64,000 nt of DNA from Streptomyces violaceusniger. GTDB taxonomy: Bacteria > Actinomycetota > Actinomycetes > Streptomycetales > Streptomycetaceae. The stretch lies in NCBI GenBank assembly GCA_005405945.1, contig BJHW01000001.1:3224001-3288000 (forward strand). The letters are read 5' to 3'. Within the stretch, counting starts at the first letter, position 1. Each line of letters starts with the position of its first letter. The translations under genes were made by a program, and so were the position numbers. The notes under the pieces are model-generated. The model saw nothing but the letters and a program-made list of their open reading frames with translations, had not been told where the DNA came from and did not search any database. Positions 36,417 to 46,132 of the stretch are shown here, in pieces.

Positions 36417-37931
36417 ATGACCGCAATCACCAAGAGCTTGGCCGCGCTGGTCAGCTGCGCACTGGCCGCCGGCGGGCTCACGGCCGCCGGAGTGGCCGTA
36501 CTGCAGCCCGGGACGGCGCAGGCCTCGAGCCACCGCGAGGCGCCGCTGATCTCCGGTCAGCCCCAGTACGACGCCACGGACGTCTACGCGTTCGTCAGCC
36601 CGGACAAGCCGGACACGACCACCATGGTCGTCAATGTGCTGCCGTTCCAGGATCCCGCGGGCGGCCCCAACTTCTACAAGTTCGCCCATGACGCCCGCTA
36701 CGACCTGCACGTCGACAACGACGGCGACGGCCAGGGCGATCTGCTCTTCCGGTGGACCTTCAAGGACCACCTCAAGAACGGCGACACGTTCCTCTACAAC
36801 ACCGGGCCGGTGAACTCGATCGAGGACGCCACCCTCAACTTCACCCAGACATACGACCTCGAAGTCATCAAGCTGAAGAACCAGAAGGCCGTCGCCCGCG
36901 CCAAGCTGGGCAGCGATCTGCCGGTCGCGCCGTCGAACGTCGGCAAGGCGTCCATGCCCGACTACTCCAAGCTCCGCGACCAGTCGGTGCGGAAGATCGG
37001 CTACAGCGGGGGCTCGACCGCCTTCGCCGGTCAGGCCGACGACCCGTTCTTCCTCGATCTGCGCGTCTTCGACCTGCTGTACGGCGGCGACATGTCCGAG
37101 GTCGGAAACGACACCCTCAAGGGCTACAACGTCCAGTCGATGGCCCTCCAGGTGCCGACGTCGGCGCTGACCGAGTCCAAGGACCAGCCGGTGATCGGCG
37201 TCTGGGCCACCACCCACCGCCAGACCGCCGACGGCGACTGGACCCAGGTCTCCCGGCTCGGCAGCCCGCTGGTCAACGAGGTGGTCATCCCGCGCAAGGA
37301 CAAGGACAAGTTCAACGCCTCGGCGCCGTGGGACGACGGGCAGTTCCTGAAGTTCGTCCAGGACCCCGAACTCCCCAAGCTGGTCGAGCAGATCTACAAG
37401 ATCAAGGCGCCGGACACCCCGCGCGACGACCTGGTGCAGGCGTTCCTCACCGGTGTGCCCAAGCTCAACCAGCCGCCGAACGTCCGCCCCGCCGAGGAGC
37501 TGCGGCTCAACACCTCCATCGAACCCAGCGGCAGCCCCAAGCGGCTGGGCGTGCTGGACGGTGACAACGCGGGCTTCCCCAACGGCCGCAGGCTCTCCGA
37601 CGACGTCCTGGACATCGCGCTCCAGGCCATGGAGGGCGAGCTGCTCGGCAAGAAGAACGACCTGGGCGACGCGGTGGACGAGAACGACCAGAAGTTCGGC
37701 GGCTCCTTCCCGTATCTGGCGCTGCCCAGCTCCGGTTCGGACGCCAAGGCCGTCTCGAAGAGCGCCGGGCAGTCGCTGCTGAACGGCGGCTCGGGCGTCG
37801 GTTCCTCCTCCGACGACAACATGATGCTGGCCGGGTCCGCGGCGGCCGGTGGCGGGGCCGTGTTGCTGCTGGGTCTCGGATTCCTCTGGATGCGGTCGCG
37901 CCGGCGGGGTCCGCGCGTGCGCCGGCACTGA
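36417..37931 (+). CDS. secreted DUF4331 protein with C-terminal membrane anchor
   Basis: 504 residues from ATG 36417, with GAAGGA upstream. The signal peptide ends at AQA; directly after it comes SSHREAPLIS, the invariant start of DUF4331. The rest has the family's alternating segments (DATDVYAFVSPDKPD, YDLHVDNDGDGQGDLLFRW with an acidic Ca-like loop, FDLLYGGDMSEVGNDTL). Near the C-terminus a Gly/Ser linker leads into one hydrophobic helix (GGGAVLLLGLGFLWM) and a basic tail, so the protein is displayed outside the membrane. The biochemical role is unknown. It is followed by a TPR protein and a NicO transporter, a trio often found together. Confidence 0.85.
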   Translation: MTAITKSLAALVSCALAAGGLTAAGVAVLQPGTAQASSHREAPLISGQPQYDATDVYAFVSPDKPDTTTMVVNVLPFQDPAGGPNFYKFAHDARYDLHVDNDGDGQGDLLFRWTFKDHLKNGDTFLYNTGPVNSIEDATLNFTQTYDLEVIKLKNQKAVARAKLGSDLPVAPSNVGKASMPDYSKLRDQSVRKIGYSGGSTAFAGQADDPFFLDLRVFDLLYGGDMSEVGNDTLKGYNVQSMALQVPTSALTESKDQPVIGVWATTHRQTADGDWTQVSRLGSPLVNEVVIPRKDKDKFNASAPWDDGQFLKFVQDPELPKLVEQIYKIKAPDTPRDDLVQAFLTGVPKLNQPPNVRPAEELRLNTSIEPSGSPKRLGVLDGDNAGFPNGRRLSDDVLDIALQAMEGELLGKKNDLGDAVDENDQKFGGSFPYLALPSSGSDAKAVSKSAGQSLLNGGSGVGSSSDDNMMLAGSAAAGGGAVLLLGLGFLWMRSRRRGPRVRRH

Positions 37932-38070
37932 ACCACGGGTGCCACCGGGCCCGTACCACCGGGCGCGGCCCCGTCGAAACCCGCGCGGCGGCCGCGCCCA
38001 GGCTCCTCCTCATCCGTTCGTCCGTCCCGTTCCGCTGGGTTCGCGCTCATCTCGAAAGGCAGCTGTCACC

Positions 38071-39432
38071 ATGGCTCTTCGGCCATTCCTCACCCCTACG
38101 GCCCGGACCGCGGCCGTGGTGTTCGCGCTCGCGGCCGGGCTGACCGCCGCCTCGATCGTGATCGACGCCTCGGACGGGCCGGGCGGCTCCGGCGGTGGCC
38201 AGGACGCCGCCCGCGCGGTGCACCCGGCCGCCGCACGCTACGAGCAGCTCAGCGGCGACGGCCTCGCCCGGCAGATCGACGCGATGCAGACCCATCTGCG
38301 CGGTGAGCCGAAGGACGCGGAGAGCTGGGCCGGTCTCGGCTCGGCCTATGTCGAACAGGCCAGGACCAGCGGCGACCCCACCCGCTATCCGCAGGCGGAC
38401 AAGGCGTTCGCCCGGTCCCTGTCCCTCCAGCCGCGCGACAACGACGTGGCGCTCGCCGGGCGCGCCTCGCTCGCCGCCGCCCGCCATGACTTCCGGGGCG
38501 CGCTGCGCGATGCCGACAAGGCCCTCAAGGTGAACTCCTACAGCCAGGGGGCGCTGGCCGTCCGGGTGGACGCCCTCGTCGAACTGGGCCGCTACGAGGA
38601 CGCGTACACGGCCGCCAAGAAGGCCGACTCCCTGCGCCCCGGCATCCCCGTCTTCACCCGCCTCGCCTACGTCCTCGAACTGCGCGGCGACCCGGCCGGG
38701 GCGCGCCGGGTGCTGCTGCGCGCCCAGGACTCCGCCACCTCGCCCAGCGATATCGCCTACGTCTCGACGGCGCTCGGCCAACTGGCCTGGAACCAGGGCG
38801 CGTACGACACCGCGCGGCGCGCGTACGGCACCGCGTTGCGCGCCGTCCCCGGCTATCTCCCGGCGCTGGAGGGGCAGGGCCGCACATCGGTCGCGGAAGG
38901 CCGCCAGAAGGCGGGGATCCGCGATCTGGAGGCGGTCGTACGGCGCTATCCGCTGCCCGCCGAGCTCGCGGCGCTGGGCGAGGCGTACGAGGCGCGGGGC
39001 GACCGCTCCAAGGCGCGCGGGCAGTACGCGGTGGTCGACACCTGGATCGCGCTCGCACGGGCCAACGGGGTGGCGACCGACCTGGACAGCGCGCTGGTCG
39101 CGGCCGACCACGGCGATGTGAAGGAGGCGCTGAAGGCGGCCCGTGCCGAATGGGACCGGCGGCGGACCGTCCACACCGCCGACGCGCTGGCCTGGGCCCT
39201 GCACCGCAACGGCAAGGACGAGGAGGCCCTGGAGTACGCCGAGCGCGCCGCCGGACCGGGCTACCGCAACGCGGCGTTCCTCTACCACCGGGGCGTCATC
39301 GAGAAGTCCCTCGGCGACGACGGACCGGCGCGCCGCCACCTGAAGGCCGCGCTCGACCTCAACCCGGGCTTCTCCCCCACGGGCGCGCGGGCGGCGAAGG
39401 CGGCACTGAAGGAACTGGAGGCCGCCCGATGA
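38071..39432 (+). CDS. secreted/anchored tetratricopeptide-repeat protein
   Basis: 453 residues. A hydrophobic N-terminal segment (TAAVVFALAAGLTAASIVID) acts as a signal or anchor. After a Gly-rich linker, TPR-like helix pairs run to the end (ESWAGLGSAYVEQARTSGD, ALAGRASLAAARHDFRGALR, AYTAAKKADSLRPGIPVFTR, AFLYHRGVIEKSLGDDGPAR). TPRs scaffold protein assemblies, so it may bridge the DUF4331 protein and the NicO permease, by context only. An ATG at 39429 overlaps its stop codon, suggesting coupling to the next gene. The frame is intact. Confidence 0.82.
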   Translation: MALRPFLTPTARTAAVVFALAAGLTAASIVIDASDGPGGSGGGQDAARAVHPAAARYEQLSGDGLARQIDAMQTHLRGEPKDAESWAGLGSAYVEQARTSGDPTRYPQADKAFARSLSLQPRDNDVALAGRASLAAARHDFRGALRDADKALKVNSYSQGALAVRVDALVELGRYEDAYTAAKKADSLRPGIPVFTRLAYVLELRGDPAGARRVLLRAQDSATSPSDIAYVSTALGQLAWNQGAYDTARRAYGTALRAVPGYLPALEGQGRTSVAEGRQKAGIRDLEAVVRRYPLPAELAALGEAYEARGDRSKARGQYAVVDTWIALARANGVATDLDSALVAADHGDVKEALKAARAEWDRRRTVHTADALAWALHRNGKDEEALEYAERAAGPGYRNAAFLYHRGVIEKSLGDDGPARRHLKAALDLNPGFSPTGARAAKAALKELEAAR

Positions 39433-39494
39433 CGACCCCCCATCCCGCCCCTCCCCGAACCGGAGCCGAGCCCCGGACCCGCCACCTGGCCTCC

Positions 39495-39775
39495 CGCCTG
39501 GGGCTCCGCCCCCACAGCCCCACCGACGGAACCCAGAGCCCTGGGCAGCGGACCCGATGGCGGCTCGCGGCCCCTTCCCCCACCGGAGACCAGCCCCCGG
39601 CCTCCCGCCCGGCGCTCCGCCCCGAAGCCGCGCCGACGAAACCCAGGGCCCTGGGCGACGCACCCGATGGCGGCTCGCGGCCGCTTCGCAAACTGAGGGC
39701 CGGCCCTCAGCCCCCGCCCCCGAAAGCGCACCAGCGAAACCACGGACCCCGGGCGGCGCACCCGATGGCGGTGGG
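39495..39775. repeat. three ~105-bp direct repeats before/within the NicO 5' end
   Basis: CCCTGGGC-N-GCG-ACCCGATGGCGG modules occur near 39540-39565, 39648-39674 and 39749-39772, each with GACGGAACCC/GACGAAACCC or similar before it. In successive frames (each shifted by one base) the copies encode RTRWRLAA, RTRWRLAA and RTRWRWAC. Confidence 0.55.
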
Positions 39776-39786
39776 CGTGCGTCGGG

Positions 39787-41337
39787 GTGCTGGTGGGGGC
39801 CGTTGGGATGGTGGTGTTGCCTGTCGGGAGTGCCGAGGCGCATCCGCTCGGGAACTTCACCGTCAACCGTTACGACGGGCTCGTGGTCACCCCGGGGACG
39901 CTGCGGGTCGACCATGTCGAGGACCTCGCCGAGATCCCCGCCGCCCAGGCGAAGCCGGAGATCGACCGCGACGGCGACGACGCGCTGTCCGGGCGGGAGT
40001 TAAGCGCGTGGGCGGCGCGGCGGTGCGCGAGCGCGGCGGAGGGGGCGCGGCTGACGGTCGACGGGCGCGAGGTGCCCGTACGCGCCGGGCGCGCCCAGGC
40101 CCGTCAGCGCCCCGGCCAGGCCGGGCTGCCGACGCTGCGGGTCGAGTGCCGCCTCACGGCCGCGCTGGGCCACGGCGAACGGGCCACGGTCGCCTATCGC
40201 CCGCGCGACATCGGTACGGGCCCCGGCTGGCGGGAGGTGACGGCGCAGGGCGACCGTATGACGCTCACCGATGCCAACGTCCCCAAGACCTCCGCCTCCC
40301 ACCGGCTGGTCCGCTACCCGGCGGGGCAGCTCTCCTCGCCACCCGACCAGCGGTCGGCCGCGCTGAAGGTCGAGGCGGGCGGCCCCGCGCTCGCGAGCGC
40401 GGCGGAGTCCGACCGGGACGACGCGGTGGGCTCGTCGGTGCTGCCGCGCGGGGCGGACCGGTGGACGCAGGCGCTCACCTCGATGGTGGCGCGCCACGAC
40501 ATCACCTTCGGCTTCGCCCTCACGGCCTTCGCCACCGCCGTTCTGCTGGGCGCGATGCACGCCCTGGCCCCCGGCCACGGCAAGACGATGATGGCGGCGG
40601 CCGCCGCGGCGGGCGGGCGCAGCGCGCTGCGCGACGTACTGGCGTTGGGCGCGTCGGTGACGGTCACCCACACCTTGGGTGTGTTCGCGCTGGGGCTGCT
40701 GGTCACGGCGGGTTCGGCGGCCGCCCCCTCGGTGATCTCGTGGCTGGGCATCGCGAGCGGTGTGCTGGTGGCGGTGGCCGGGGCGGGACTGCTCCGCAAG
40801 GCGCTGCGCCGCCGTCGGCACGTGCACGCTCATCACCACGGCCATGACCACGGCCATGACCACAGCCACGCACATGACCACGATCACGCAGACGGCCACG
40901 CGCACCCTCACACCCACGACCACGCAAACGCCCATACGCACACCCACGACCACGGCGACGGTCACACCCACACCCACGAGGTGCGCCCCACCCTGCGCGG
41001 CACGCTGCTGCTCGGGTTCGCCGGGGGCATGGTGCCCAGCCCCTCCGCCGTCATCGTGCTCGTCGGCGCGGCCGCGCTGGGCCAGGCGTGGTTCGGCTTC
41101 GTGCTGGTCGTGGCGTACGGGCTCGGGCTGGCGCTGACGCTCACGCTGGCCGGGTTCGCCGCGGTGCGCCTGGGCGTGCGGGCCACGGAACGGCTGGCGG
41201 CGCGCAAGGGGTCCGGGGGCCGGATCGACCGGCTGTTGGGGGCGGTGCGCCGCGCCTCGCCCGTCGGAACCGCCGCCGTCGTCCTCGCGCTGGGGTGCGG
41301 ATTGGTGTTGAGGGGGGCGGCAACCACGCTCGGTTGA
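39787..41337 (+). CDS. NicO/RcnA-type nickel-cobalt transporter with His-rich loop
   Basis: At least 516 residues. The extracytoplasmic N-terminal domain begins AHPLGNFTVNRYDGLVV after a signal sequence and contains an EF-hand-like loop (DRDGDDALSGREL). The permease half has the family motif FATAVLLGAMHALAPGHGKT and VTVTHTLGVFALGLLV. A long cytoplasmic loop of HGHDHGHDH/HTHTHDH type (about 45 residues) follows, then FAGGMVPSPSAVIVLVGAAA. It probably exports or buffers Ni2+/Co2+. GTG 39787 is the first in-frame start, but it truncates the signal peptide's basic region (TRWRWACVG lies upstream), so the true start is probably ATG 39429, overlapping the TPR stop, with two lost bases between. Confidence 0.82.
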   Translation: MLVGAVGMVVLPVGSAEAHPLGNFTVNRYDGLVVTPGTLRVDHVEDLAEIPAAQAKPEIDRDGDDALSGRELSAWAARRCASAAEGARLTVDGREVPVRAGRAQARQRPGQAGLPTLRVECRLTAALGHGERATVAYRPRDIGTGPGWREVTAQGDRMTLTDANVPKTSASHRLVRYPAGQLSSPPDQRSAALKVEAGGPALASAAESDRDDAVGSSVLPRGADRWTQALTSMVARHDITFGFALTAFATAVLLGAMHALAPGHGKTMMAAAAAAGGRSALRDVLALGASVTVTHTLGVFALGLLVTAGSAAAPSVISWLGIASGVLVAVAGAGLLRKALRRRRHVHAHHHGHDHGHDHSHAHDHDHADGHAHPHTHDHANAHTHTHDHGDGHTHTHEVRPTLRGTLLLGFAGGMVPSPSAVIVLVGAAALGQAWFGFVLVVAYGLGLALTLTLAGFAAVRLGVRATERLAARKGSGGRIDRLLGAVRRASPVGTAAVVLALGCGLVLRGAATTLG

Positions 41338-41352
41338 GGTGTCCGATCCGGG

Positions 41353-41384
41353 CCGGAAGACGCCGGAAGACGCCGGAAGACGCT
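41353..41384. repeat. 10-bp tandem repeat
   Basis: CGGAAGACGC occurs three times in a row in the gap between the convergent NicO and lipase genes. Nothing else is recognised in 41338-41481. Confidence 0.6.
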
Positions 41385-41481
41385 CGCGTTCGGCGGCGAC
41401 AAGGCCCGGACGGACGCCACGACCCGCGAGGAGGCCCCGGCGGACGGGACCTCCTCCCCTGCGAGTGGTGACGCGCGCGGG

Positions 41482-42288
41482 TCAGGCCGCTGAGCTGAAG
41501 ACCGGGAGGTAGCCACCGGACTGGCCGGCGGCGGTGGGGTGGTAGGACTCGTCGATGGGGAAGGTGACGCTGTTCAGCCAGGCACTGCCGGAGCAGATCT
41601 CATGCCCGGTGAAGGTCGTGGTGACGTCGCCGAAGCTGAAGCCGTGGTCGGCCGCGCGCTTGGCGGTGACGGAGTTGAGGAGATCGGCGCCGCTGTTGAT
41701 CGCGGCGCGCTCGGTCTCGCTGAGGCCCACGATGCAGGAGCCGCCCAGCTTGTAGAACCGCGGGTAGCCGAGGACGACGACATGCGCGGAAGGGGCCTTG
41801 GCGCTGATGGCGTTGTAGACCTGGTCCAGCTTGCCGGGCAGGGTGTTCTGGACGAAGTTCTTGGCGTTGTTGACCGCGTTGACGCAGGTGGACTCGGACT
41901 GCAGCACACAGGTGGTCATGATGTCGGCGAAGCCCGCGTCATTGCCGCCGATGGAGATGGAGACGAGGCCGGTGCCGGAGTTCACCGGGCCGAGCTGGTT
42001 GTTCAGCACATCGCCGGTCTTGGCGCCGGAACAGGCGGTGAAGTTGAAGCTCGAGGGGGCGTGCGAGGCGGCCCAGAGCGCGGGGTACGCCTTGCTGCTG
42101 CGCTTACAGCTGCCGCTGGCGCCGTCGTAGCTGCCCGCGCCGACGCCGGATGAGTAGGAGTCGCCCAGCGCCACATAGGCGGGGCCCGCGCTGTTCTCGT
42201 TGGCCTGGGCCGCGCCGGCCCCGGTGAGGGCGAGGACGGCACCGACGACGAACGCACCCATCGTCGCCGTGAGTCTGGACAGTTTCAT
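41482..42288 (-). CDS. secreted SGNH/GDSL lipase
   Basis: 268 residues with a signal peptide (MKLSRLTATMGAFVVGAVLA ... AQA). All four SGNH blocks are visible: YVALGDSYSSGVGAG (nucleophile Ser, about residue 44), the Gly in SGAKTGDVL, ISIGGNDAGF (Asn) and DESYHPTAAGQ (Asp/His). Six cysteines are spaced as in extracellular Streptomyces lipases of the S. rimosus type, where they form three disulfides. The enzyme hydrolyses ester bonds of lipids outside the cell. It is transcribed leftward and is convergent with the NicO gene. Confidence 0.92.
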   Translation of the reverse strand: MKLSRLTATMGAFVVGAVLALTGAGAAQANENSAGPAYVALGDSYSSGVGAGSYDGASGSCKRSSKAYPALWAASHAPSSFNFTACSGAKTGDVLNNQLGPVNSGTGLVSISIGGNDAGFADIMTTCVLQSESTCVNAVNNAKNFVQNTLPGKLDQVYNAISAKAPSAHVVVLGYPRFYKLGGSCIVGLSETERAAINSGADLLNSVTAKRAADHGFSFGDVTTTFTGHEICSGSAWLNSVTFPIDESYHPTAAGQSGGYLPVFSSAA

Positions 42289-42707
42289 TCGATCTCCCTA
42301 GCAGGATCACTGCTGTGCCGATGTGAGGCGCGATAGCCCGAAAAATGGGCAATCGCGTTCGAAACCGTCAGTCACGTCGCGGGGATCGATTGCAGCGGCG
42401 TGACATGGATATGTCATCCCGCGCAACCGGCCGATCTATGCGAGTAGTTGGCAAAAATCTTTCGATACGTGGCTGATACGTCCATAGGTCGGACGGAATC
42501 CGGATGAGTCACCACGCGACACCCGAGCACACCGCCCGAAGACCCCGCCGGAAAGCCCCCGGCGCACACCGCGCGACCAGCCCTGATGAGGGCTCAACCG
42601 TCCGCCCGCCACGGCGCGCGTTCGCGCCCTTTCCCCGTCTTGACGGCATCCGTCGACTGCGCGACATTGAAGCCCGGCATCCGGCGCTTCGGGGGGCAAA
42701 GTCGCCA
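42289..42707. other. divergent intergenic region with lipase promoter
   Basis: The half next to the lipase (42300-42500) is markedly AT-richer than the window average and has a small hairpin, AGCCCGAAAAATGGGC, and ATGGATATGTCATCC. These are plausible control features of the lipase. The second half (42500-42707) looks coding-like but has no homology that I recognise, and the membrane-protein start at 42708 is better. Confidence 0.4.
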
Positions 42708-43103
42708 ATGCATACCATCACTGACAACAGACCGGCGGGCGGGGATTCGCTGCCGGTGATCGTGGGCGCCGCGGTCGGCATCGCGGCCCTCGGCGCGGCA
42801 CTCGCGCTGGCCGACGTCCACTCACCGCTGCGGGCACCGTTCACGCTGTTCTTCCTGCTCGCGGCGCCCGCGCTGGCCATAGGCAGCGCCCTGCGCGGGC
42901 TGGACGCGCTGATCCGCCCGGTGCTGGCGGTGGCGGGCGCGCTCGCGCTGGATCTGCTGGTGGCGGAGGCGCTGCTGGCGCTGCGGATGTGGTCGGCGCG
43001 CGGCGGGGTGGCGGCGGTGGGGGCCGTGAGCCTGCTGATCCTGGTGCCGACGCTCTGCACCCGCCTCGCGCGGCGGCGACGTATGACACGACGTCAGGGC
43101 TGA
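42708..43103 (+). CDS. small four-helix membrane protein, unknown
   Basis: 131 residues from ATG 42708 (MHTITDNRPAGGDSLPVIVG). Four hydrophobic segments: VIVGAAVGIAALGAALALA, APFTLFFLLAAPALAIGSAL, LIRPVLAVAGALALDLLVAE and VAAVGAVSLLILVPTLCTRL, ending in a basic tail RRRRMTRRQG. No domain is recognised. The frame remains open to 42504 upstream, but that part is not hydrophobic or conserved-looking. A monocistronic gene between the lipase and the DUF5925 ATPase. Confidence 0.6.
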   Translation: MHTITDNRPAGGDSLPVIVGAAVGIAALGAALALADVHSPLRAPFTLFFLLAAPALAIGSALRGLDALIRPVLAVAGALALDLLVAEALLALRMWSARGGVAAVGAVSLLILVPTLCTRLARRRRMTRRQG

Positions 43104-43471
43104 ACACTGGACACCGGCGTGTATCGCCCGGGCGACGGCAACCGGCTTCCGCCCGGACGGCGCCCCGAAGGGGCGCGGAGCCGTGTCGATGTGCGGCTCC
43201 GCCGCGGCTGTGTCGATGTGCGGCTCCGCCGCGTGGGCGACCGGCCACGACGGCGCCGCGGACGGCCGACGACGCATCGTGGCACTTCCAGCGGAGCGCT
43301 CAGTGCCCCACAACGGGTGAGAGTATCCGTGAACGCCCCCATTCCGGTGGGCTTCCGTGGAACAGCTCGGTAAACGGCCACAAACCTTGGTGCGCCCTCG
43401 CCCTCCGTCCTGGATCATGGGGGCGGGTGCGCTGACCGACGCACCGGGCCCCCGTTCTCAGGAGGCAGACC
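43104..43471. repeat. gene-free region with duplicated GATGTGCGGCTCCGCCGCG module
   Basis: GTGTCGATGTGCGGCTCCGC occurs twice in tandem, near 43182 and 43209. It is the same module found at 2.2, 2.3 and 49.3 kb. The remainder up to the ribosome site AGGAGG (43460-43465) shows no gene. Confidence 0.5.
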
Positions 43472-44583
<1,112 letters not shown>

Positions 44584-44586
44584 GAC

Positions 44587-44646
44587 GCCGTACGCCGAGG
44601 GGGGCTGCGCGGCTGCCCGGCTGCGCAGCCCCCCTCGGCGTACGGC
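44587..44646. terminator. perfect 24-bp stem terminator between convergent genes
   Basis: Arms at 44587-44610 and 44623-44646 are exact reverse complements (GCCGTACGCCGAGG... ), with a 12-base loop, directly after the DUF5925 stop and followed by TCTTG. It probably serves both the DUF5925 and ddaH transcripts. Confidence 0.85.
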
Positions 44647-44651
44647 TCTTG

Positions 44652-44732
44652 CAGCCGTATGTCAGCCGTACAGCTCCCCAGCCCTACGTCAGCTGCACAG
44701 CTCCTCAGCCCTACGTCAGCCGTACAGCTCCC
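44652..44732. repeat. three 27-bp tandem copies at the ddaH 3' end
   Basis: Units begin at 44652, 44679 and 44706 (consensus CAGCCCTACGTCAGCCGTAC plus AGCTCCC). The last unit contains the ddaH stop codon and its final codons, so the array seems to arise from duplication of the gene's 3' end. Confidence 0.7.
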
Positions 44733-45528
44733 GCAGCCGTACGGACAGGCAGGTCACACAGCCCTCCATCTTCTCGAACTCGCTGATGTCCACCGGCACC
44801 GGCTCATAGCCGAGGTCGGCGAACAGCTCGGCGCTGCGCGGCGCGCTCGCCGCCATCAGCAGCTTGCCGCCGCCGAGCAGCACCACATGGGCGCCGGACT
44901 CCTCGGGGACGGGGAGGAAGCGGGGGAACGCGGCCGGGTCGTCCACGAGGGGCGGATAGCCGATGACGGTGCCGTCCGGCAGCGCGGTGACCGCCGACTT
45001 CAGGTGGAGCACCTTGCTGACCGGTACGGCCACCACCCGCGCGCCCAGCGGCTCCAACGCGGCGCGCAGCTGGCGGATGCCGTCGCCGTTGGTGCGCCCG
45101 CCGCGCCCCACGTAGAGGGTGTCGCCGATCTTCAGGACGTCTCCGCCGTCCAGCGTCCCCGGCTCGCGGATCCGGTTCAGCGAGCAGCCGAGATCCGTCA
45201 CGGCCTCCTCGGCGGTCGCGGTCTCGGGCCTGCGGGACTCGGCTCCGGGGCGGCCGATCACCGCGACGTTCCGGTGGACGACCATGGTGTCCTCGACGAA
45301 CACCCCGTCCGGGCAGTCGTCCAGCGCGGGCAGCTCGACCGTCTCCCAGCCGTGCGCGCGCAGCGCCACGACGTAGACCTCCCATTGCCGCAGTGCCAGC
45401 GCGGGGTCGACCGGGGTGCGGTCGATATGGGTGACGAGCCCGTCGGCGAGGCGGGGACTGGGGCGCCGGACGAGGGCTTTGCGGCTGGTCGTACGGCCGG
45501 TCAGGGGGTTGGGCAGCGCGCTGGTCAT
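44716..45528 (-). CDS. ddaH: dimethylarginine dimethylaminohydrolase
   Basis: 270 residues. It hydrolyses N-omega-methylated arginines to citrulline and methylamines. Active-site parts: CPDGVFVEDTMVV (substrate-binding Asp/Glu), EPGTLDGGDVLKIGDTLYVG, the catalytic histidine in KVLHLKSAVTAL and the nucleophilic cysteine near the C-terminus in EKMEGCVTCLSVRLREL. The length is normal for the family and the frame is intact. A small GntR gene ends 13 bp upstream on the same strand, so the two form an operon. It ends at a strong hairpin plus tandem copies of its own last codons. Confidence 0.92.
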   Translation of the reverse strand: MTSALPNPLTGRTTSRKALVRRPSPRLADGLVTHIDRTPVDPALALRQWEVYVVALRAHGWETVELPALDDCPDGVFVEDTMVVHRNVAVIGRPGAESRRPETATAEEAVTDLGCSLNRIREPGTLDGGDVLKIGDTLYVGRGGRTNGDGIRQLRAALEPLGARVVAVPVSKVLHLKSAVTALPDGTVIGYPPLVDDPAAFPRFLPVPEESGAHVVLLGGGKLLMAASAPRSAELFADLGYEPVPVDISEFEKMEGCVTCLSVRLRELYG

Positions 45529-45540
45529 GGGGACAGCATG

Positions 45541-45921
45541 TCAGGCGGAGTCGCCGTAGACCGCGCGCAGGGCGTCCTCGACGGCGGCGAGGGCGGCCGC
45601 GCGGTCCAGGCCCAGCCGCCGCGCCCGCTGGGCGTAGGTCTGGGCGGCCTCGGCGGCCCGGCGCAGGGTCGCGTCGCCCGCCGCCGCGATGAAGGTGCCG
45701 TGGCGGCCGCGGGTCTCGATCACACCGTCCGCCTCCAGGGCCCGGTACGCCTTGGCGACGGTGTTCGCCGCCAGCCCCAGCTCCTCGGCGAAGCCGCGCA
45801 CGGTGGGCAGCTTGTAGCCCACGGGAAGCGCGCCGGAGCGGGCCAGCTCGGCGATCTGCGCGCGGATCTGCTCGAAGGGGGCGGTCGCCGCGTCCTGGTC
45901 GAGGGTGATCTGCAAGGCCAC
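45541..45921 (-). CDS. GntR-family regulator, YtrA type
   Basis: 126 residues from GTG 45921, with AGGAG upstream. Short GntR with only the winged HTH plus a dimerisation tail: PFEQIRAQIAELARSGALPV, LPTVRGFAEELGLAANTVAK and YRALEADGVIETRGRHGTFI, then an Ala-rich helix (RRAAEAAQTYAQRARRLGL). It lies directly upstream of ddaH in the same direction and probably autoregulates the operon. Longer upstream frames to 46053 lack homology. Confidence 0.88.
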   Translation of the reverse strand: MALQITLDQDAATAPFEQIRAQIAELARSGALPVGYKLPTVRGFAEELGLAANTVAKAYRALEADGVIETRGRHGTFIAAAGDATLRRAAEAAQTYAQRARRLGLDRAAALAAVEDALRAVYGDSA

Positions 45922-46132
45922 GTCGGGGCTCCTGGGGCGTGGGGCGGGACGGTGTTTGTGGCATCCATTGTGTGCCAGGCCGAGGGGCGGCGCATGGCCC
46001 CGGTGATCTAGCCCACGAGCCGCGGAATTTGGGGGACGAAGTGGTTCGGCCACGAACCGGCGGCCAGGAACCGGCGGCCACCGAGTGGCGCGCTAGGTAC
46101 GGCAGCTCCCGGCGTAACCGCGTCAGCGCGCG

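Noticed and set aside
36315..37928. A 537-codon minus-strand frame
   Set aside because: Mirrors the DUF4331 gene, which has a signal peptide, ribosome site and family motifs.
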